Origin: Paracoccaceae bacterium
GTDB taxonomy: Bacteria > Pseudomonadota > Alphaproteobacteria > Rhodobacterales > Rhodobacteraceae
DNA: 64,000 nt
Assembly (NCBI GenBank): GCA_027489355.1
Contig: JAIXZY010000066.1
Span: forward strand, 124,001-188,000
Direction of reading: 5' to 3'
Shown here: positions 35,527-44,283 of the stretch, one piece after another
Layout of the letters: every line of letters begins with the position of its first letter
Numbering within the stretch: the first letter of the stretch is position 1
Position numbers and translations under genes: made by a program
The notes under the pieces: generated by a model
The model's input: the letters and a program-made list of their open reading frames with translations, nothing else
What the model was told of the DNA's origin: nothing
Databases searched by the model: none

Positions 35527-36015
35527 ATGGCAGATTTCCGGTTCGCGCGGTCGGTTCTGGCGGTCTGCCAGACTTCGCGCAAGGGGTGCCTGATGCTGGC
35601 GCTGGTCGCGACCGTGGCGGCCTGCGCGCCGGTCTATCGCAACCACGGCTATGTCCCGGCCGAGGACGAACTGGCGCTGATCGAGGTCGGCGTCGACACG
35701 CGTGACACGGTGGGCCAGAAGATCGGGCGACCGTCCACCTCGGGTCTCTTGAACGATGTGGGCTGGTTCTATGTCCAGAGCCGCTACAAGCATTTCGGCC
35801 CGCGCCAGCCGCAGGAGATCGACCGGCAGGTGCTGGCGGTGACCTTCAATGAGGCCGGCACGGTGGAAAACATTGCGCGCTATGGCCTCGAGGATGGCAA
35901 GGTGATCCAGATCTCGCGCCGGGTGACCGAGCCGAACGTCAAGGGCCTGAGCTTCATCCAGCAGATCCTGGGCAGCTTCGGTCGCCTGCAGGCAAGCGAC
36001 CTGCTGGCCGACTGA
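35527..36015 (+). CDS. bamE: Outer membrane protein assembly factor BamE (SmpA/OmlA lipoprotein)
   Basis: 162 residues. Lipobox TVAAC with Cys33 as lipidation site after a charged n-region and hydrophobic core. The BamE domain reads YVPAEDELALIEVGVDTRDTVGQKIGRPST ... VGWFYVQSRYK ... VLAVTFNEAGTVENIARYGLEDG, the expected beta-alpha arrangement. ATG 35515 is an alternative start. Part of the BAM complex on the periplasmic face of the outer membrane. The 3' end abuts msrB. Confidence 0.88.
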   Translation: MADFRFARSVLAVCQTSRKGCLMLALVATVAACAPVYRNHGYVPAEDELALIEVGVDTRDTVGQKIGRPSTSGLLNDVGWFYVQSRYKHFGPRQPQEIDRQVLAVTFNEAGTVENIARYGLEDGKVIQISRRVTEPNVKGLSFIQQILGSFGRLQASDLLAD

Positions 36016-36408
36016 TCAGTCCTCGGGCTCGAAGGTCAGCGCCACGCCGTTGATGCAGTAGCGCAGGCCGGTGGGTGCGGGGCCGTCGGGGAAGACGTGC
36101 CCGAGATGCGCCTCGCAGCGGTTGCAGTGGACTTCCGTCCGGCGCATGAACCAGCTGTTGTCGGCCTTCTCGCCCACCATTTCGGGATCGAGAGGGGCGT
36201 AGAAGCTGGGCCAGCCGGTGCCGCTGTCGAACTTGGTCGCCTGGTCGAACAGCGGCGCGCCGCAGCAGACGCAGCGGAAGGTGCCGGGCTCTTTCGGGAA
36301 ATTGTCGTGGGTGAAGGCGCGTTCGGTGCCGTGCTTCCGCGTCACCTTGAAGGCGAGGTCGGACAGCTGGGCCTGCCACTCGGCGTCGGTCTTGACGATC
36401 TTGTCCAT
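36016..36408 (-). CDS. msrB: Peptide-methionine (R)-S-oxide reductase MsrB
   Basis: 130 residues. Zinc cysteines Cys46/Cys49 (CVCC) and Cys95/Cys98 (CNRC), the substrate loop GTGWPSFY (63-70) and catalytic Cys118 in [10 protein letters not shown]. No signal peptide, so cytoplasmic. It repairs methionine-R-sulfoxide using thioredoxin. The ATG 36408 has AAGGAGAC upstream; the longer frame is rejected. Its stop is adjacent to the bamE stop (convergent). Confidence 0.96.
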   Translation of the reverse strand: MDKIVKTDAEWQAQLSDLAFKVTRKHGTERAFTHDNFPKEPGTFRCVCCGAPLFDQATKFDSGTGWPSFYAPLDPEMVGEKADNSWFMRRTEVHCNRCEAHLGHVFPDGPAPTGLRYCINGVALTFEPED

Positions 36409-36461
36409 CGGGGTCTCCTTTGACGGGTAATCTAGGGGCTGAGGCCGCGGGGGGAAAGGGC

Positions 36462-37187
36462 GTGGAGCCACTTCGGAAGGGCGGGCTGGTCGCGCGGCTG
36501 GCGCAGGGGCGGGCCGACATGGCGCGGGTGATGGTGTTTCGGCGGGCGGCTTTCCCTCGGCGGGCGGGGACAGAGGAGGACGCGCAGGACGAGCTGTCGG
36601 CGCATGTGGTGGTCGAGGGCGAGGGGCGGCTCCTGGGGTATTTCCGGGTGATGCTGTTCGGCTGGGGCGCGGGGCTGGAGCAGGGGTATGTGGCGCGGTT
36701 CTACGATGTCGGCCCCTTGTCGGGCTATGCTCGGCCGATTGCCGAGATGGGGCGGTTCTGCGTCGCCCCCGGCGGGGTGCATCCGGACGTGCTGCGGCTG
36801 GCCTGGGGGGCGATGACGCGGATCGTGGATGAGGGGCAGGCGGGGCTGATCGTGGGCTGCACCTCGTTCCGCGGCGCGGGGTGGGAGGCGCACCGGGCGG
36901 CGCTGGAGCTGCTGGCCGAGGGCTGCATCGGCCCGCGGGAGCACCTTCCGGGCCGGCGGGCGGCGGAGGTTGTCGACTATCCCGCGCTGGTCGGGCCGGT
37001 GAGGGACCGCAGGGCTTCGCTTGCGGGGCTGCCGCCGCTGCTGCGGACGTACCTGGGGATGGGGGGCTGGGTGTCGGATCATGCGGTGGTGGACCGCGAT
37101 CTTGACACGCTGCATGTCTTTACCTGCGTCGAGGTCGAGAAGGTGCCGCCGGCCCGTGCGGCCAGTCTTCGGTCGGTCGCCGGCTGA
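36462..37187 (+). CDS. OlsB-like ornithine N-acyltransferase (GNAT/Acetyltransf_5)
   Basis: 241 residues with GTG 36462 as start (GGGGGGAAAGG 3 nt upstream); the open frame reaches 36420. Shares with OlsB the pattern [50 protein letters not shown] and VGCTSFRGA. OlsB moves a 3-hydroxyacyl chain from ACP to ornithine, the first step of ornithine lipids made under phosphate limitation. The usual partner olsA is not adjacent, so a hemolysin-like acyltransferase of other specificity is possible. Element copy C begins 1 nt after the stop. Confidence 0.75.
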   Translation: MEPLRKGGLVARLAQGRADMARVMVFRRAAFPRRAGTEEDAQDELSAHVVVEGEGRLLGYFRVMLFGWGAGLEQGYVARFYDVGPLSGYARPIAEMGRFCVAPGGVHPDVLRLAWGAMTRIVDEGQAGLIVGCTSFRGAGWEAHRAALELLAEGCIGPREHLPGRRAAEVVDYPALVGPVRDRRASLAGLPPLLRTYLGMGGWVSDHAVVDRDLDTLHVFTCVEVEKVPPARAASLRSVAG

Positions 37188-37188
37188 C

Positions 37189-37257
37189 TGTCCACGGTGG
37201 ACATATCTGGATAACACATCAAAAACAACGTCTTGCCCGCGGACGTTAACTGTCCGT
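37189..37257 (+). repeat. palindrome-plus-GTTA intergenic element, copy C (3' of olsB-like gene)
   Basis: TGTCCACGGTGGACA (37189-37203) is a perfect 15-bp palindrome one nucleotide after the stop codon. GTTAAC starts at 37245, 56 nt after the palindrome start, inside CGGACGTTAACTGTCCG (37240-37256), itself an inverted repeat with 5-bp arms. Spacing is identical to copies A and B. Confidence 0.75.
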
Positions 37258-37270
37258 TGACCGTGAAATC

Positions 37271-37813
37271 CTACCCGCCGCCGCTGGTCGGGACAGCGCG
37301 GGCGGCATCATAGGCTTCTCGCTCGACCGCCTGGTGGTCGCGGACGTAGCGGCGGGCAAAGCCGAGCACGCCCCAGGCGCGGAACTGTTCGACGTGCTTC
37401 ACCTCGTGCACCCAGAGCGCAAGGTTGGCGACCGCGTCGGCGGGATCGGCAAAGGTGATCGTGTCGATGGTCGTGACGGCGGTCGCATCGCCATAGCGGA
37501 GCGCATAGCCCTGCACGGAGGCTTCGTCGGTCGCACCGACGCGGTATTCGATGCCGGCCAGAAGCTCGGGGGGGTAGAAGGCGAAAAGCGCCTCGTGGAT
37601 ATGGGGCGGGATCGGCTGCGTTCCGGCGGCCCGTGCCGCATCGCGGGATGCCTGCAGCGCCCCGGCAAGAGCCGAGGCGAGCATCTCGATCCCGCCCTCC
37701 AGCGCGACCTGTCCGGGCAGGTCGAAGGGTGCCCCGAGGCCGTCGAGCAGGCCTTGCGCCTGGAGCGGGGAGGCGGCCGTCAGACAGAGGGCGGCAAGAA
37801 CGGGCGCCTTCAT
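37271..37813 (-). CDS. Secreted DUF4157-like protein
   Basis: 180 residues with a Sec signal (MKAPVLAALCLTAASPLQAQ, cleavage near 20) and AGGAGAG ahead of ATG 37813. The C-terminal part has WVHEVKHVEQFRAWGVLGFARRYV (about 138-161), resembling the HExxHxxQ-type motif of DUF4157 (the extracellular contractile-injection-system core domain and related putative metallopeptidases), although here it reads HEVKH. Periplasmic or secreted; substrate unknown. No injection-system genes are nearby. Confidence 0.7.
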   Translation of the reverse strand: MKAPVLAALCLTAASPLQAQGLLDGLGAPFDLPGQVALEGGIEMLASALAGALQASRDAARAAGTQPIPPHIHEALFAFYPPELLAGIEYRVGATDEASVQGYALRYGDATAVTTIDTITFADPADAVANLALWVHEVKHVEQFRAWGVLGFARRYVRDHQAVEREAYDAARAVPTSGGG

Positions 37814-38008
37814 CCGGCTCTCCTGCGGTTGGACCTGGCCGGAAGGTGCCAAGGACGATCGCCCGGTGCAACGGCGCCCGGGCAGGGGTGTCGCAAAGGT
37901 GAACGGCGCCCGTCGGTAATGTCCTGACACGACGCCCGCTTTCGCTGGGAACCAGGGCTGCCCGCGGGCGTTACCAATGTGTTTGCATCGGGATGGGAGT
38001 TTCGGACG

Positions 38009-41000
38009 ATGGCGGACCCACAGGCGCCTGGCTCCGTCCCGTCCCGCGTCATGGTGGACGGCAACGGCTATTCCGATGCCATCCTGCGCACGATGCGGCA
38101 ACCTCTGGTCGTGCTTGACGCGGCCCTGAACGTGGTGCTTGCGAACCCCGCCTTCTACGCCACCTTCCGGGTCGAACCTGCCGAGACCGTGGGGCGGAAG
38201 ATCTATCACCTGGGCAACGGCCAGTGGAACATCGCCGCGCTGCGCGACCTGCTGGAGGACATCCTGCCGCGTGACGGCCAGGTTGAGGGGTATCGCGTGC
38301 TGCATGTGTTCGAAACCATCGGCAATCGCATCATGGTGCTGAACGCCCGCCGGATGCAGCGCGAGGATCAGGCAGACCGGATCCTGCTGGCTATCGACGA
38401 CATCACCCGCCAGGAACGCGCGCTGTGGGAGCTGGAAGGGCTTAAGGAGTTCGCCGAGAAGATCGTCGAAGCCTCGCGCGATGCGGTGCTGATCCTTGGC
38501 TGGGACCTGCGGGTCAAGAGCGCGAACCGCAAATTCTACGATCTGTTCGGAGTGGATCCCGTTTCCACCGAGGGGCAGCTGATCTACGACCTTGGCAACG
38601 GCCAATGGGATATGCCGCAGCTGCGTGAGCTGCTGGAGAATGTGCTGCTGACGGCCAGTGAGCTGGACGATTTCGTGGTGGAGCATTTCTTCGAAGGCAT
38701 CGGGCAGCGGACCATGGTGCTGAACGCGCGGCGGATCGACCATATCGAGTTCATCCTGCTGGCCATCGAGGATGCAACCGAATCGCGCCGCGCGGCCGCT
38801 CTCCTGCGCGAGACGACGCTGCGGGAAAGCTTCCTGCTGGCGCTGTCCGACGGGCTTCGCACCCAACGGACTGCTGCCGACATCGCCGCACACGCGCTGC
38901 GGATGCTGCGCGAGCACCTGGACCTGGACCGGACCTTCCTGGCCGAAACCCGCGGTACGCAGCTTCCCGCGGCCATCCTGGGGGAAAGCAGCGGGCATGT
39001 CGTGCCACCCTTTCCCACCAGCCTTGATCCAGCGGAATTTCCGGTCGCTTTCCGCAAGGCATCGGAGGGGATGTACATCGTTCAGAATGTGGCGACGGCC
39101 GCGGCGCTGGGCGAGCGTGACCGGGAATCGCTGGCCAGGATTGCACTGGGGTCGTTCATCGTCGCTCCGCTGCAAAGGGCGGGCGTGGGCATGATCGGGG
39201 CGCTGGTCGTCGGGTCGGCTGGTCCTCGGTCGTGGAGCGAAGCCGAGGCCGCCCTGGTGGCTGAATGCGCCGAGCGGATCTGGGCCGCCATCGAGCGGGC
39301 GCGGGCGGAGGCGGCGCTGCGGGCAAGCGACGAGCGTTATGCGGCGCTGTTCGACACCATCGACCAGGGGTTCTGCGTCGTCGAGGTGCGCGAGCGTGAG
39401 GGGCGGCTGGATTACCGGGTGGTCGAGGCGAACCCGGCCTTCTACGTCAAGACCGGCTTCACCAGCGAAGTCTTCGGCCGCTGGATGCGCGAGGTTGCAC
39501 CCGATCTGGAGGAGCACTGGTATGTCGTCTACGGGCGCGTGGCGATGACCGGGGTTGCGGCGCGGTTCGAAGAGGGGTCGGCGGCCCTTGGCCGCTGGTT
39601 CGACGTCTACGCCTTCCGTTTCGGCGCGCCCGAGGAGTCGCGCGTGGCGATCCTGTTCAACGACATCTCGGACCGCAAGCGGCAGGAGGACGCGCTGCGG
39701 GAAAGCGAGGAGCGGTTCCGCCGCTTTGGCGATGCGTCGCGCGATGTGCTGTGGATCCGCGATGCCGGGTCGATGCAGTGGCAGTACCTGACGCGGGCCT
39801 ATGAGGACATCTACGGGATCGACCGCGCGCAGGCCGTCACCGGAAACGACTACCGCGACTGGCTGGGGCTGGTGATGCCGCAAGACCGGCCGGTCGCGAC
39901 ACGCGCGCTGCGGCGGGTGCGGGCCGGGGAACATGCCACGTTCGAGTTCCGGGTCAAGCGGCACCGGGACGGGGCGGTCCGCTGGCTGCGCAACAGCGAG
40001 TTCCCGATCACCGACGAGAGGGGGCGGGTCACCTCGATCGGCGGGATCGGGCACGACCTGACCGAGCTGCGCGAGACCGAGCTGCGGTTGAAGACGCTGA
40101 TGGAGGGCATTCCGCAGCTGGTCTGGCGGGCAAGGTCGGGGGGCCTGTGGACCTGGGCCAGTCCGCAATGGGTGGCTTTCACCGGGCTGAGTTCGGACGC
40201 GAGCGCCGGGCTGGGCTGGCTGGAGGCGCTGCATCCGGACGACCGCGCCGGGGCTGTTACCTTCTGGACCGAGGCGGAAGAGACCGGCAAGCTGGAGATG
40301 GAGGCGCGCATCTGCCGGGTGGCGGACGGGGAATACTACTGGTTCCAGTGGCGCGCGACCCCGGTGCGCGACGAGGCCGGGCAGATCCTGGAATGGCTTG
40401 GCACCTCGACCGACGTGAACGAGTTGCGCCGGATGCAGGAGCGGCAACAGGTGATGGTGGCCGAGCTGCAGCACCGGACGCGGAACCTCATCGCGGTCGT
40501 GCGGTCCATCGCGCAGCAGACGATGAAGGCAAGCGAGGGGCTCGACAGCTTCCGCCACGCCTTCGGCGACCGGCTGGCGGCGCTGTCGCGGGTACAGGGG
40601 CTGCTTTCGCAGGCCAACGACACGCAGATCACCATCGGGGCGCTGTTGCACAGCGAGCTGGATGCGCTGGGCGCGGGAGAGGCCGGGGGCAGGATCGTCA
40701 TCCGCGGGCCGGAGGTGGCCTTGCGCAACTCGGTCGTGCAGACGCTGGCGCTGGCGTTCCACGAACTGGCGACCAACGCGCGCAAGTATGGCGCGCTGTC
40801 GATGCCGGACGGGCGGCTGGAGGTGGTGTGGCAGGTGGGCGAGGACGCGCGGGGGCGCAGCCGGCTGGACCTGCTGTGGGCCGAGACGGCGCTGTCCCGG
40901 GGCGAGGAGGACCGGGGGAACGGTCGCGACAGCGGCTACGGGCGCGAGTTGATCGAGCGGGCGCTGCCCTATTCGCTGGGGGCGGAAACGAGCTATGAGC

Positions 41001-41059
41001 TGTCGCGCGCCGGCGTGCGGTGCCGCATCGCGCTGCCGTTGACCGAGAAGGCGGGTTAG
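38009..41059 (+). CDS. Multi-PAS/GAF HWE-family sensor histidine kinase
   Basis: 1016 residues with no membrane segment. Two homologous N-terminal PAS domains (about 20-145 and 150-275, sharing GQxIYxLGNGQWxxxxLRxLLE), a GAF domain (about 285-440), then three PAS/PAC units (about 445-560, 570-690, 695-815) and an HWE kinase core: phospho-acceptor His822 in AELQHRTRNLIAVVRSIA and the ATP domain HELATNARKYGALS. HWE kinases belong to the PhyK/LovK-type circuit of alphaproteobacteria. Start ATG 38009 follows GGGAG; GTG 37979 is possible. The partner regulator follows after 2 nt. Confidence 0.9.
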   Translation: MADPQAPGSVPSRVMVDGNGYSDAILRTMRQPLVVLDAALNVVLANPAFYATFRVEPAETVGRKIYHLGNGQWNIAALRDLLEDILPRDGQVEGYRVLHVFETIGNRIMVLNARRMQREDQADRILLAIDDITRQERALWELEGLKEFAEKIVEASRDAVLILGWDLRVKSANRKFYDLFGVDPVSTEGQLIYDLGNGQWDMPQLRELLENVLLTASELDDFVVEHFFEGIGQRTMVLNARRIDHIEFILLAIEDATESRRAAALLRETTLRESFLLALSDGLRTQRTAADIAAHALRMLREHLDLDRTFLAETRGTQLPAAILGESSGHVVPPFPTSLDPAEFPVAFRKASEGMYIVQNVATAAALGERDRESLARIALGSFIVAPLQRAGVGMIGALVVGSAGPRSWSEAEAALVAECAERIWAAIERARAEAALRASDERYAALFDTIDQGFCVVEVREREGRLDYRVVEANPAFYVKTGFTSEVFGRWMREVAPDLEEHWYVVYGRVAMTGVAARFEEGSAALGRWFDVYAFRFGAPEESRVAILFNDISDRKRQEDALRESEERFRRFGDASRDVLWIRDAGSMQWQYLTRAYEDIYGIDRAQAVTGNDYRDWLGLVMPQDRPVATRALRRVRAGEHATFEFRVKRHRDGAVRWLRNSEFPITDERGRVTSIGGIGHDLTELRETELRLKTLMEGIPQLVWRARSGGLWTWASPQWVAFTGLSSDASAGLGWLEALHPDDRAGAVTFWTEAEETGKLEMEARICRVADGEYYWFQWRATPVRDEAGQILEWLGTSTDVNELRRMQERQQVMVAELQHRTRNLIAVVRSIAQQTMKASEGLDSFRHAFGDRLAALSRVQGLLSQANDTQITIGALLHSELDALGAGEAGGRIVIRGPEVALRNSVVQTLALAFHELATNARKYGALSMPDGRLEVVWQVGEDARGRSRLDLLWAETALSRGEEDRGNGRDSGYGRELIERALPYSLGAETSYELSRAGVRCRIALPLTEKAG

Positions 41060-41061
41060 CG

Positions 41062-41475
41062 ATGGCAGGCGCGGGGCCGGAGGGCGGAATGGGGTGTCGC
41101 GTCCTGATCGTCGAGGACGATTTCTTCATCGCCGAGGATGTCGCCGAGGCCTTTCGCGACCGGCGCGCCACGGTCCTTGGGCCGGTGGCGGGCGTCGAGG
41201 CGGCGCTGGCGCTGGTCGAGGCCTTTCCGGGGCCGGACGCGGCGGTGCTGGACCTCAACCTCGGCTCGGCCATGTCCTTTCCGGTGGCGGACGCGCTGAT
41301 GCGGCGGGGGGTGCCTTTCGTCTTCACCACCGGCTATGACGCGTCGGCCATCCCGCCGCGCTACCGGTCGGTCCCGCGGTGCGAAAAGCCGGTGGACCTG
41401 GAGGAGGTCACGCGGCTTGTCCTGGGTTTCGCCGGGTCGAACCGGCCGGTGTCAGGCGATCCGCCCAAGGCGTAA
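41062..41475 (+). CDS. Single-domain response regulator, FAT GUY-like
   Basis: 137 residues, receiver only. Acidic pocket VEDDFF (18-23), phospho-acceptor Asp64 in VLDLNLG, and the alpha4-beta5 region VPFVFTTGYDASAIPP (about 81-96) with conserved Lys in RCEKPVD. The PF(V)F(A/T)TGY pattern is that of FAT GUY single-domain regulators that work with HWE/HisKA_2 kinases in the general stress response. It is translated just after the HWE kinase (2-nt gap) and has no output domain, so it acts by phosphotransfer or binding. Confidence 0.88.
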   Translation: MAGAGPEGGMGCRVLIVEDDFFIAEDVAEAFRDRRATVLGPVAGVEAALALVEAFPGPDAAVLDLNLGSAMSFPVADALMRRGVPFVFTTGYDASAIPPRYRSVPRCEKPVDLEEVTRLVLGFAGSNRPVSGDPPKA

Positions 41476-41602
41476 GCGGGCAGGCAGGCAGGCGCGGCGC
41501 TGGCCGCGAAAATGCCGCAATCGCGCCTTGGGCCTGCCAATCTTACAACCGTCGCGCGCAATCTTCCTTGGTTCAGAGGATGCGGCCTGCGCTCTCGCCA
41601 GC

Positions 41603-41617
41603 TTAACCTTTCCTTAA
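41603..41617 (+). promoter_or_regulatory. CtrA-like box upstream of flp
   Basis: TTAACCTTTCCTTAA matches the alphaproteobacterial CtrA consensus TTAA-N7-TTAA exactly, 75 bp upstream of the flp start in the 217-bp gap after the response regulator. No other gene is seen in that gap. Confidence 0.65.
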
Positions 41618-41692
41618 TGGACCCGCCCAGAGTGCCGCGCCGGGTGCCAGGACTGGACAGGTTTCTGCCAGAGCAACCAGATGGAGTGTATC

Positions 41693-41884
41693 ATGATGAA
41701 TTTCCTGAAGAAGACCTTGGCCCGCCTGCGGAAGGACGAGGACGGCGTCACCCTGGTCGAATACGGCATCGCGCTCACGCTGGCGGTGGCTGTAGGGACT
41801 ATCGCTTTGGGTACGTTGGGTGACGCAGTCACTACTCAGATGGACGATGCTACGGCTTGTCTTAACGGTGGTACTTGCGATTAA
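41693..41884 (+). CDS. flp: Flp/PilA-type IVb pilin
   Basis: 63 residues (62 from the second ATG at 41696). Class IVb prepilin: basic leader MMNFLKKTLARLRKDEDG, cleavage after Gly before VTLVEYGIALTLAVAVG, with Glu5 and Tyr6 of the mature pilin as in Flp. A C-terminal Cys pair (ACLNGGTC) could form a disulfide. GGAG lies 6 nt before ATG 41693. A hairpin follows directly, which could raise pilin mRNA relative to the assembly genes downstream. CtrA-like box upstream. Confidence 0.93.
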   Translation: MMNFLKKTLARLRKDEDGVTLVEYGIALTLAVAVGTIALGTLGDAVTTQMDDATACLNGGTCD

Positions 41885-41892
41885 CCCTCTGA

Positions 41893-41915
41893 GGCGCCCG
41901 CGAAAAACGGGCGCC
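41893..41915 (+). terminator. hairpin after flp (terminator or attenuator)
   Basis: GGCGCCCG and CGGGCGCC form a perfect 8-bp stem around loop CGAAAAA, 9 nt after the flp stop. No T-run follows, so partial read-through into cpaB is expected. Confidence 0.55.
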
Positions 41916-41968
41916 CATTCTGTCGGCATAATCGAGACTTTTTCCGACTGCCGGACCAGGAGATATAC

Positions 41969-42787
41969 ATGCGCTTTTCATCGCTTCTCAGCCTTGTCGC
42001 TGGACTTGGGATCGCGGGCGGGTCCGCCTACCTGGTGCGCGACCTGCTTGAGACGAAATACGCGCAGGGCGAGGTCAAGCAATGCACCAATGAGCTCGTC
42101 CGCGTCGTGGTCGCGACGCAGGACATTCCTTTTGGCCGGGTGATCGACGGGGCCAAGCTGGACACGATCGACTGGCCCGCCTCGGCCGTGCCGCCGGGCG
42201 GATTCACGCGCGTTCAGGACCTGCTTCCCACCGGCTCTGCCGAGCCGCGGCGGGCGAAGATGGCGATTGCCAAGGGCGAGATCCTGCTGGCCTCGAAGGT
42301 GTCGAGCTTCGGCGAGAAGGTCACCATCGTGCAGTCGCTGGGACCGGACAGCCGGGCGATCTCGATCAAGGTGACGGCGGATACCGGCGTGGGCGGCTTC
42401 GTGACGCCCGGAGACAAGGTCGACGTGATCCTGACCCACGGCAAGGCCGAGAACCTGAAGACGGTCACCATCATCCAGAACGTGCGGGTGATCGGGGTCG
42501 ACCAAGAGGCCGATGCAGAAAAGGAAAAGCCCGGCGTCGCGAAGACCGTGACGCTGGAGGTGACGGCCGAGGACAGCCAGAAGCTCGCGCTTGCGCAGAA
42601 GGCGGGAACGCTGAGCCTGGTGCTGCGCACCATCGAGAACGAGGACGAGAAGGTGCTGGAGGCGATCAGCCTGCGCGACGTGCTGCAGGAGCCCGAGCCG
42701 GTCGAGGCGGTGGCGCCCGAGGAGGTCACCGTGCGGTCAGTCGTGGTGCGCCGCGGGATCGACGAGACGGAAGACGAGCTGAACTGA
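41969..42787 (+). CDS. cpaB: Flp pilus assembly protein CpaB (RcpC)
   Basis: 272 residues. One N-terminal membrane segment (about 4-24), then the SAF domain (VVVATQDIPFGRVIDGAKLDTIDWPASAVPPGGF, about 46-80) and the RcpC/CpaB domain (RAISIKVTADTGVGGFVTPGDKVDVILTH). Periplasmic protein that supports the Tad outer-membrane secretin. In most loci cpaC (secretin) follows; here a TadG-like gene follows. Confidence 0.94.
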   Translation: MRFSSLLSLVAGLGIAGGSAYLVRDLLETKYAQGEVKQCTNELVRVVVATQDIPFGRVIDGAKLDTIDWPASAVPPGGFTRVQDLLPTGSAEPRRAKMAIAKGEILLASKVSSFGEKVTIVQSLGPDSRAISIKVTADTGVGGFVTPGDKVDVILTHGKAENLKTVTIIQNVRVIGVDQEADAEKEKPGVAKTVTLEVTAEDSQKLALAQKAGTLSLVLRTIENEDEKVLEAISLRDVLQEPEPVEAVAPEEVTVRSVVVRRGIDETEDELN

Positions 42788-42807
42788 GGGCGAACGGGGA
42801 GGGGGCG

Positions 42808-44283
42808 ATGCGGTATCGGGCAAGTCTTCTGACCTTCGCGCGTAACGAGGCCGGCGCGGTGCTGGTCTTCTGGGCGGTGGTGCTGGGGGTGATCCTGGGC
42901 TTCGTGGCCCTGTCCTTCGATCTGGGCCGCGCGAGCATCACCCGGTCGGAACTGCAGTCCTTTGCCGACAGCGTGGCGCTGGCCGCGGCAGGAGAGCTGG
43001 ACGGCAACGCCGATGCGCTGGACCGCGCGGCCGAGGCGGCGAACCTGATCTTCGACAGCCAGAGCTTCGGCAACACCGACCGCGAGCTGAACGGCGACCT
43101 GAGCTTTACCCTGACCTATTACGCCAGCCTGCCCGCAGATGACGGCACGGCTCTTTCGGACGAAACCACCGACCCGGCAGAGGCCGCCTTTGTCCGGGTC
43201 GAGGTGACACCGACCGTGGTGGAAAGCACCTTCGGCGCGGCCTTTGCGGCGCTGACGGGGCAGGAGAACCGGGATTACGACCTGGGGGCCTCGGCAGTGG
43301 CGGGGCTGTCGATCTATGCCTGCGACATCACCCCGATGATGTTCTGTCTGCCCAGCCCCGACTACGGAGCCGAGGAAAACATCGGCGACATGGTCCTGCT
43401 GCGCGCTGGCCGTCAGGGAGCAGCCTGGGGACCGGGAGACTTCGGCTTTCTTGACCCCAACGGCATCGCTGTCGACCCTGCAGGTCCGTGCGCTGGGCTT
43501 TCCGGTGCCAATCTCAAGATCTGCCAGATCGCTGCTGTCGACAACATAACGCAATGCTTCAACCAGAGAGGCGTCGACACCGAGCCGGGGCAGAAAGTCG
43601 GCACGCATGATGCCATGTTCAACGTGCGGTTCGACATCTATCGCTCTGCCCTGAACAACCGGCGCAATGATCCAAACTATGCGCCCGCGCCGAATGTCGT
43701 GAAAGGCATGGTTCCGAACAACAATGGTTGCTTCGGCAATAACAACAATTCACCGCCGCCCACCTCTCCATCCTTGCCGCTGCCGCGCGACACCTGCTTC
43801 AACACCGGAGCGTGCTCTCGTTTCGGGGACGGCAACTGGGCAGCAGGCAGAACGACCTACGTCAATACCAACTACGGGACTCCGCCCGGCGCCGCGGGCA
43901 CAGCTGATCCGCATCCGGGCGCAACCACGCGCTACGAGTATTATCTGGCGGAAATTGCAGCCGCCGCACCCACTTCACCGATTTTGACCAACCGAGCCGA
44001 GACGGGCCGACCCACCTGTTCCCCCCATCGCGCAGGTCCGGAGCGTAGGGTCATTACCGTGGCAGGCATCGACTGTGCCGCCAATCCGATCCAGGGTCGG
44101 ACACTTGACGTCCCGGTTCGAGAGTTCTTCAAGATTTTCCTGACGGAACCTGTCCGACAGACGGGGAGCAACCCGCCAAGTTTTGACATTTATGGCGAGA
44201 TCGTCGGCTCGGCCAGCGAGGTGGGGACCGGGGCCGAGGGTGTGGGCGGCATCGTCCGCGATGTCGTGCAGCTTTACAGGTGA
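42808..44283 (+). CDS. TadG-like pilus assembly protein
   Basis: 491 residues. The N-terminal Tad (TadE/G-like) segment is a membrane helix followed by FDLGRASITRSELQSFADSVALAAAGELDG, the hallmark of the TadG N-domain (pfam13400-type). The C-terminal part is a large periplasmic region with Asn/Pro/Ser-rich stretches (NNNGCFGNNNNSPPPTSP) and five or more cysteines; no von Willebrand A motif (DxSxS) was seen. Pseudopilin-like assembly component. Its stop overlaps the following tadE gene (TGATG). Confidence 0.85.
   Translation: MRYRASLLTFARNEAGAVLVFWAVVLGVILGFVALSFDLGRASITRSELQSFADSVALAAAGELDGNADALDRAAEAANLIFDSQSFGNTDRELNGDLSFTLTYYASLPADDGTALSDETTDPAEAAFVRVEVTPTVVESTFGAAFAALTGQENRDYDLGASAVAGLSIYACDITPMMFCLPSPDYGAEENIGDMVLLRAGRQGAAWGPGDFGFLDPNGIAVDPAGPCAGLSGANLKICQIAAVDNITQCFNQRGVDTEPGQKVGTHDAMFNVRFDIYRSALNNRRNDPNYAPAPNVVKGMVPNNNGCFGNNNNSPPPTSPSLPLPRDTCFNTGACSRFGDGNWAAGRTTYVNTNYGTPPGAAGTADPHPGATTRYEYYLAEIAAAAPTSPILTNRAETGRPTCSPHRAGPERRVITVAGIDCAANPIQGRTLDVPVREFFKIFLTEPVRQTGSNPPSFDIYGEIVGSASEVGTGAEGVGGIVRDVVQLYR

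Noticed and set aside
37271-40762. 1163-codon open frame on the minus strand
   Set aside because: Only its 3' 180 codons are a gene (DUF4157-like). The rest is antisense to the HWE kinase, whose domains are unambiguous; long antisense frames are common in DNA of this GC content.
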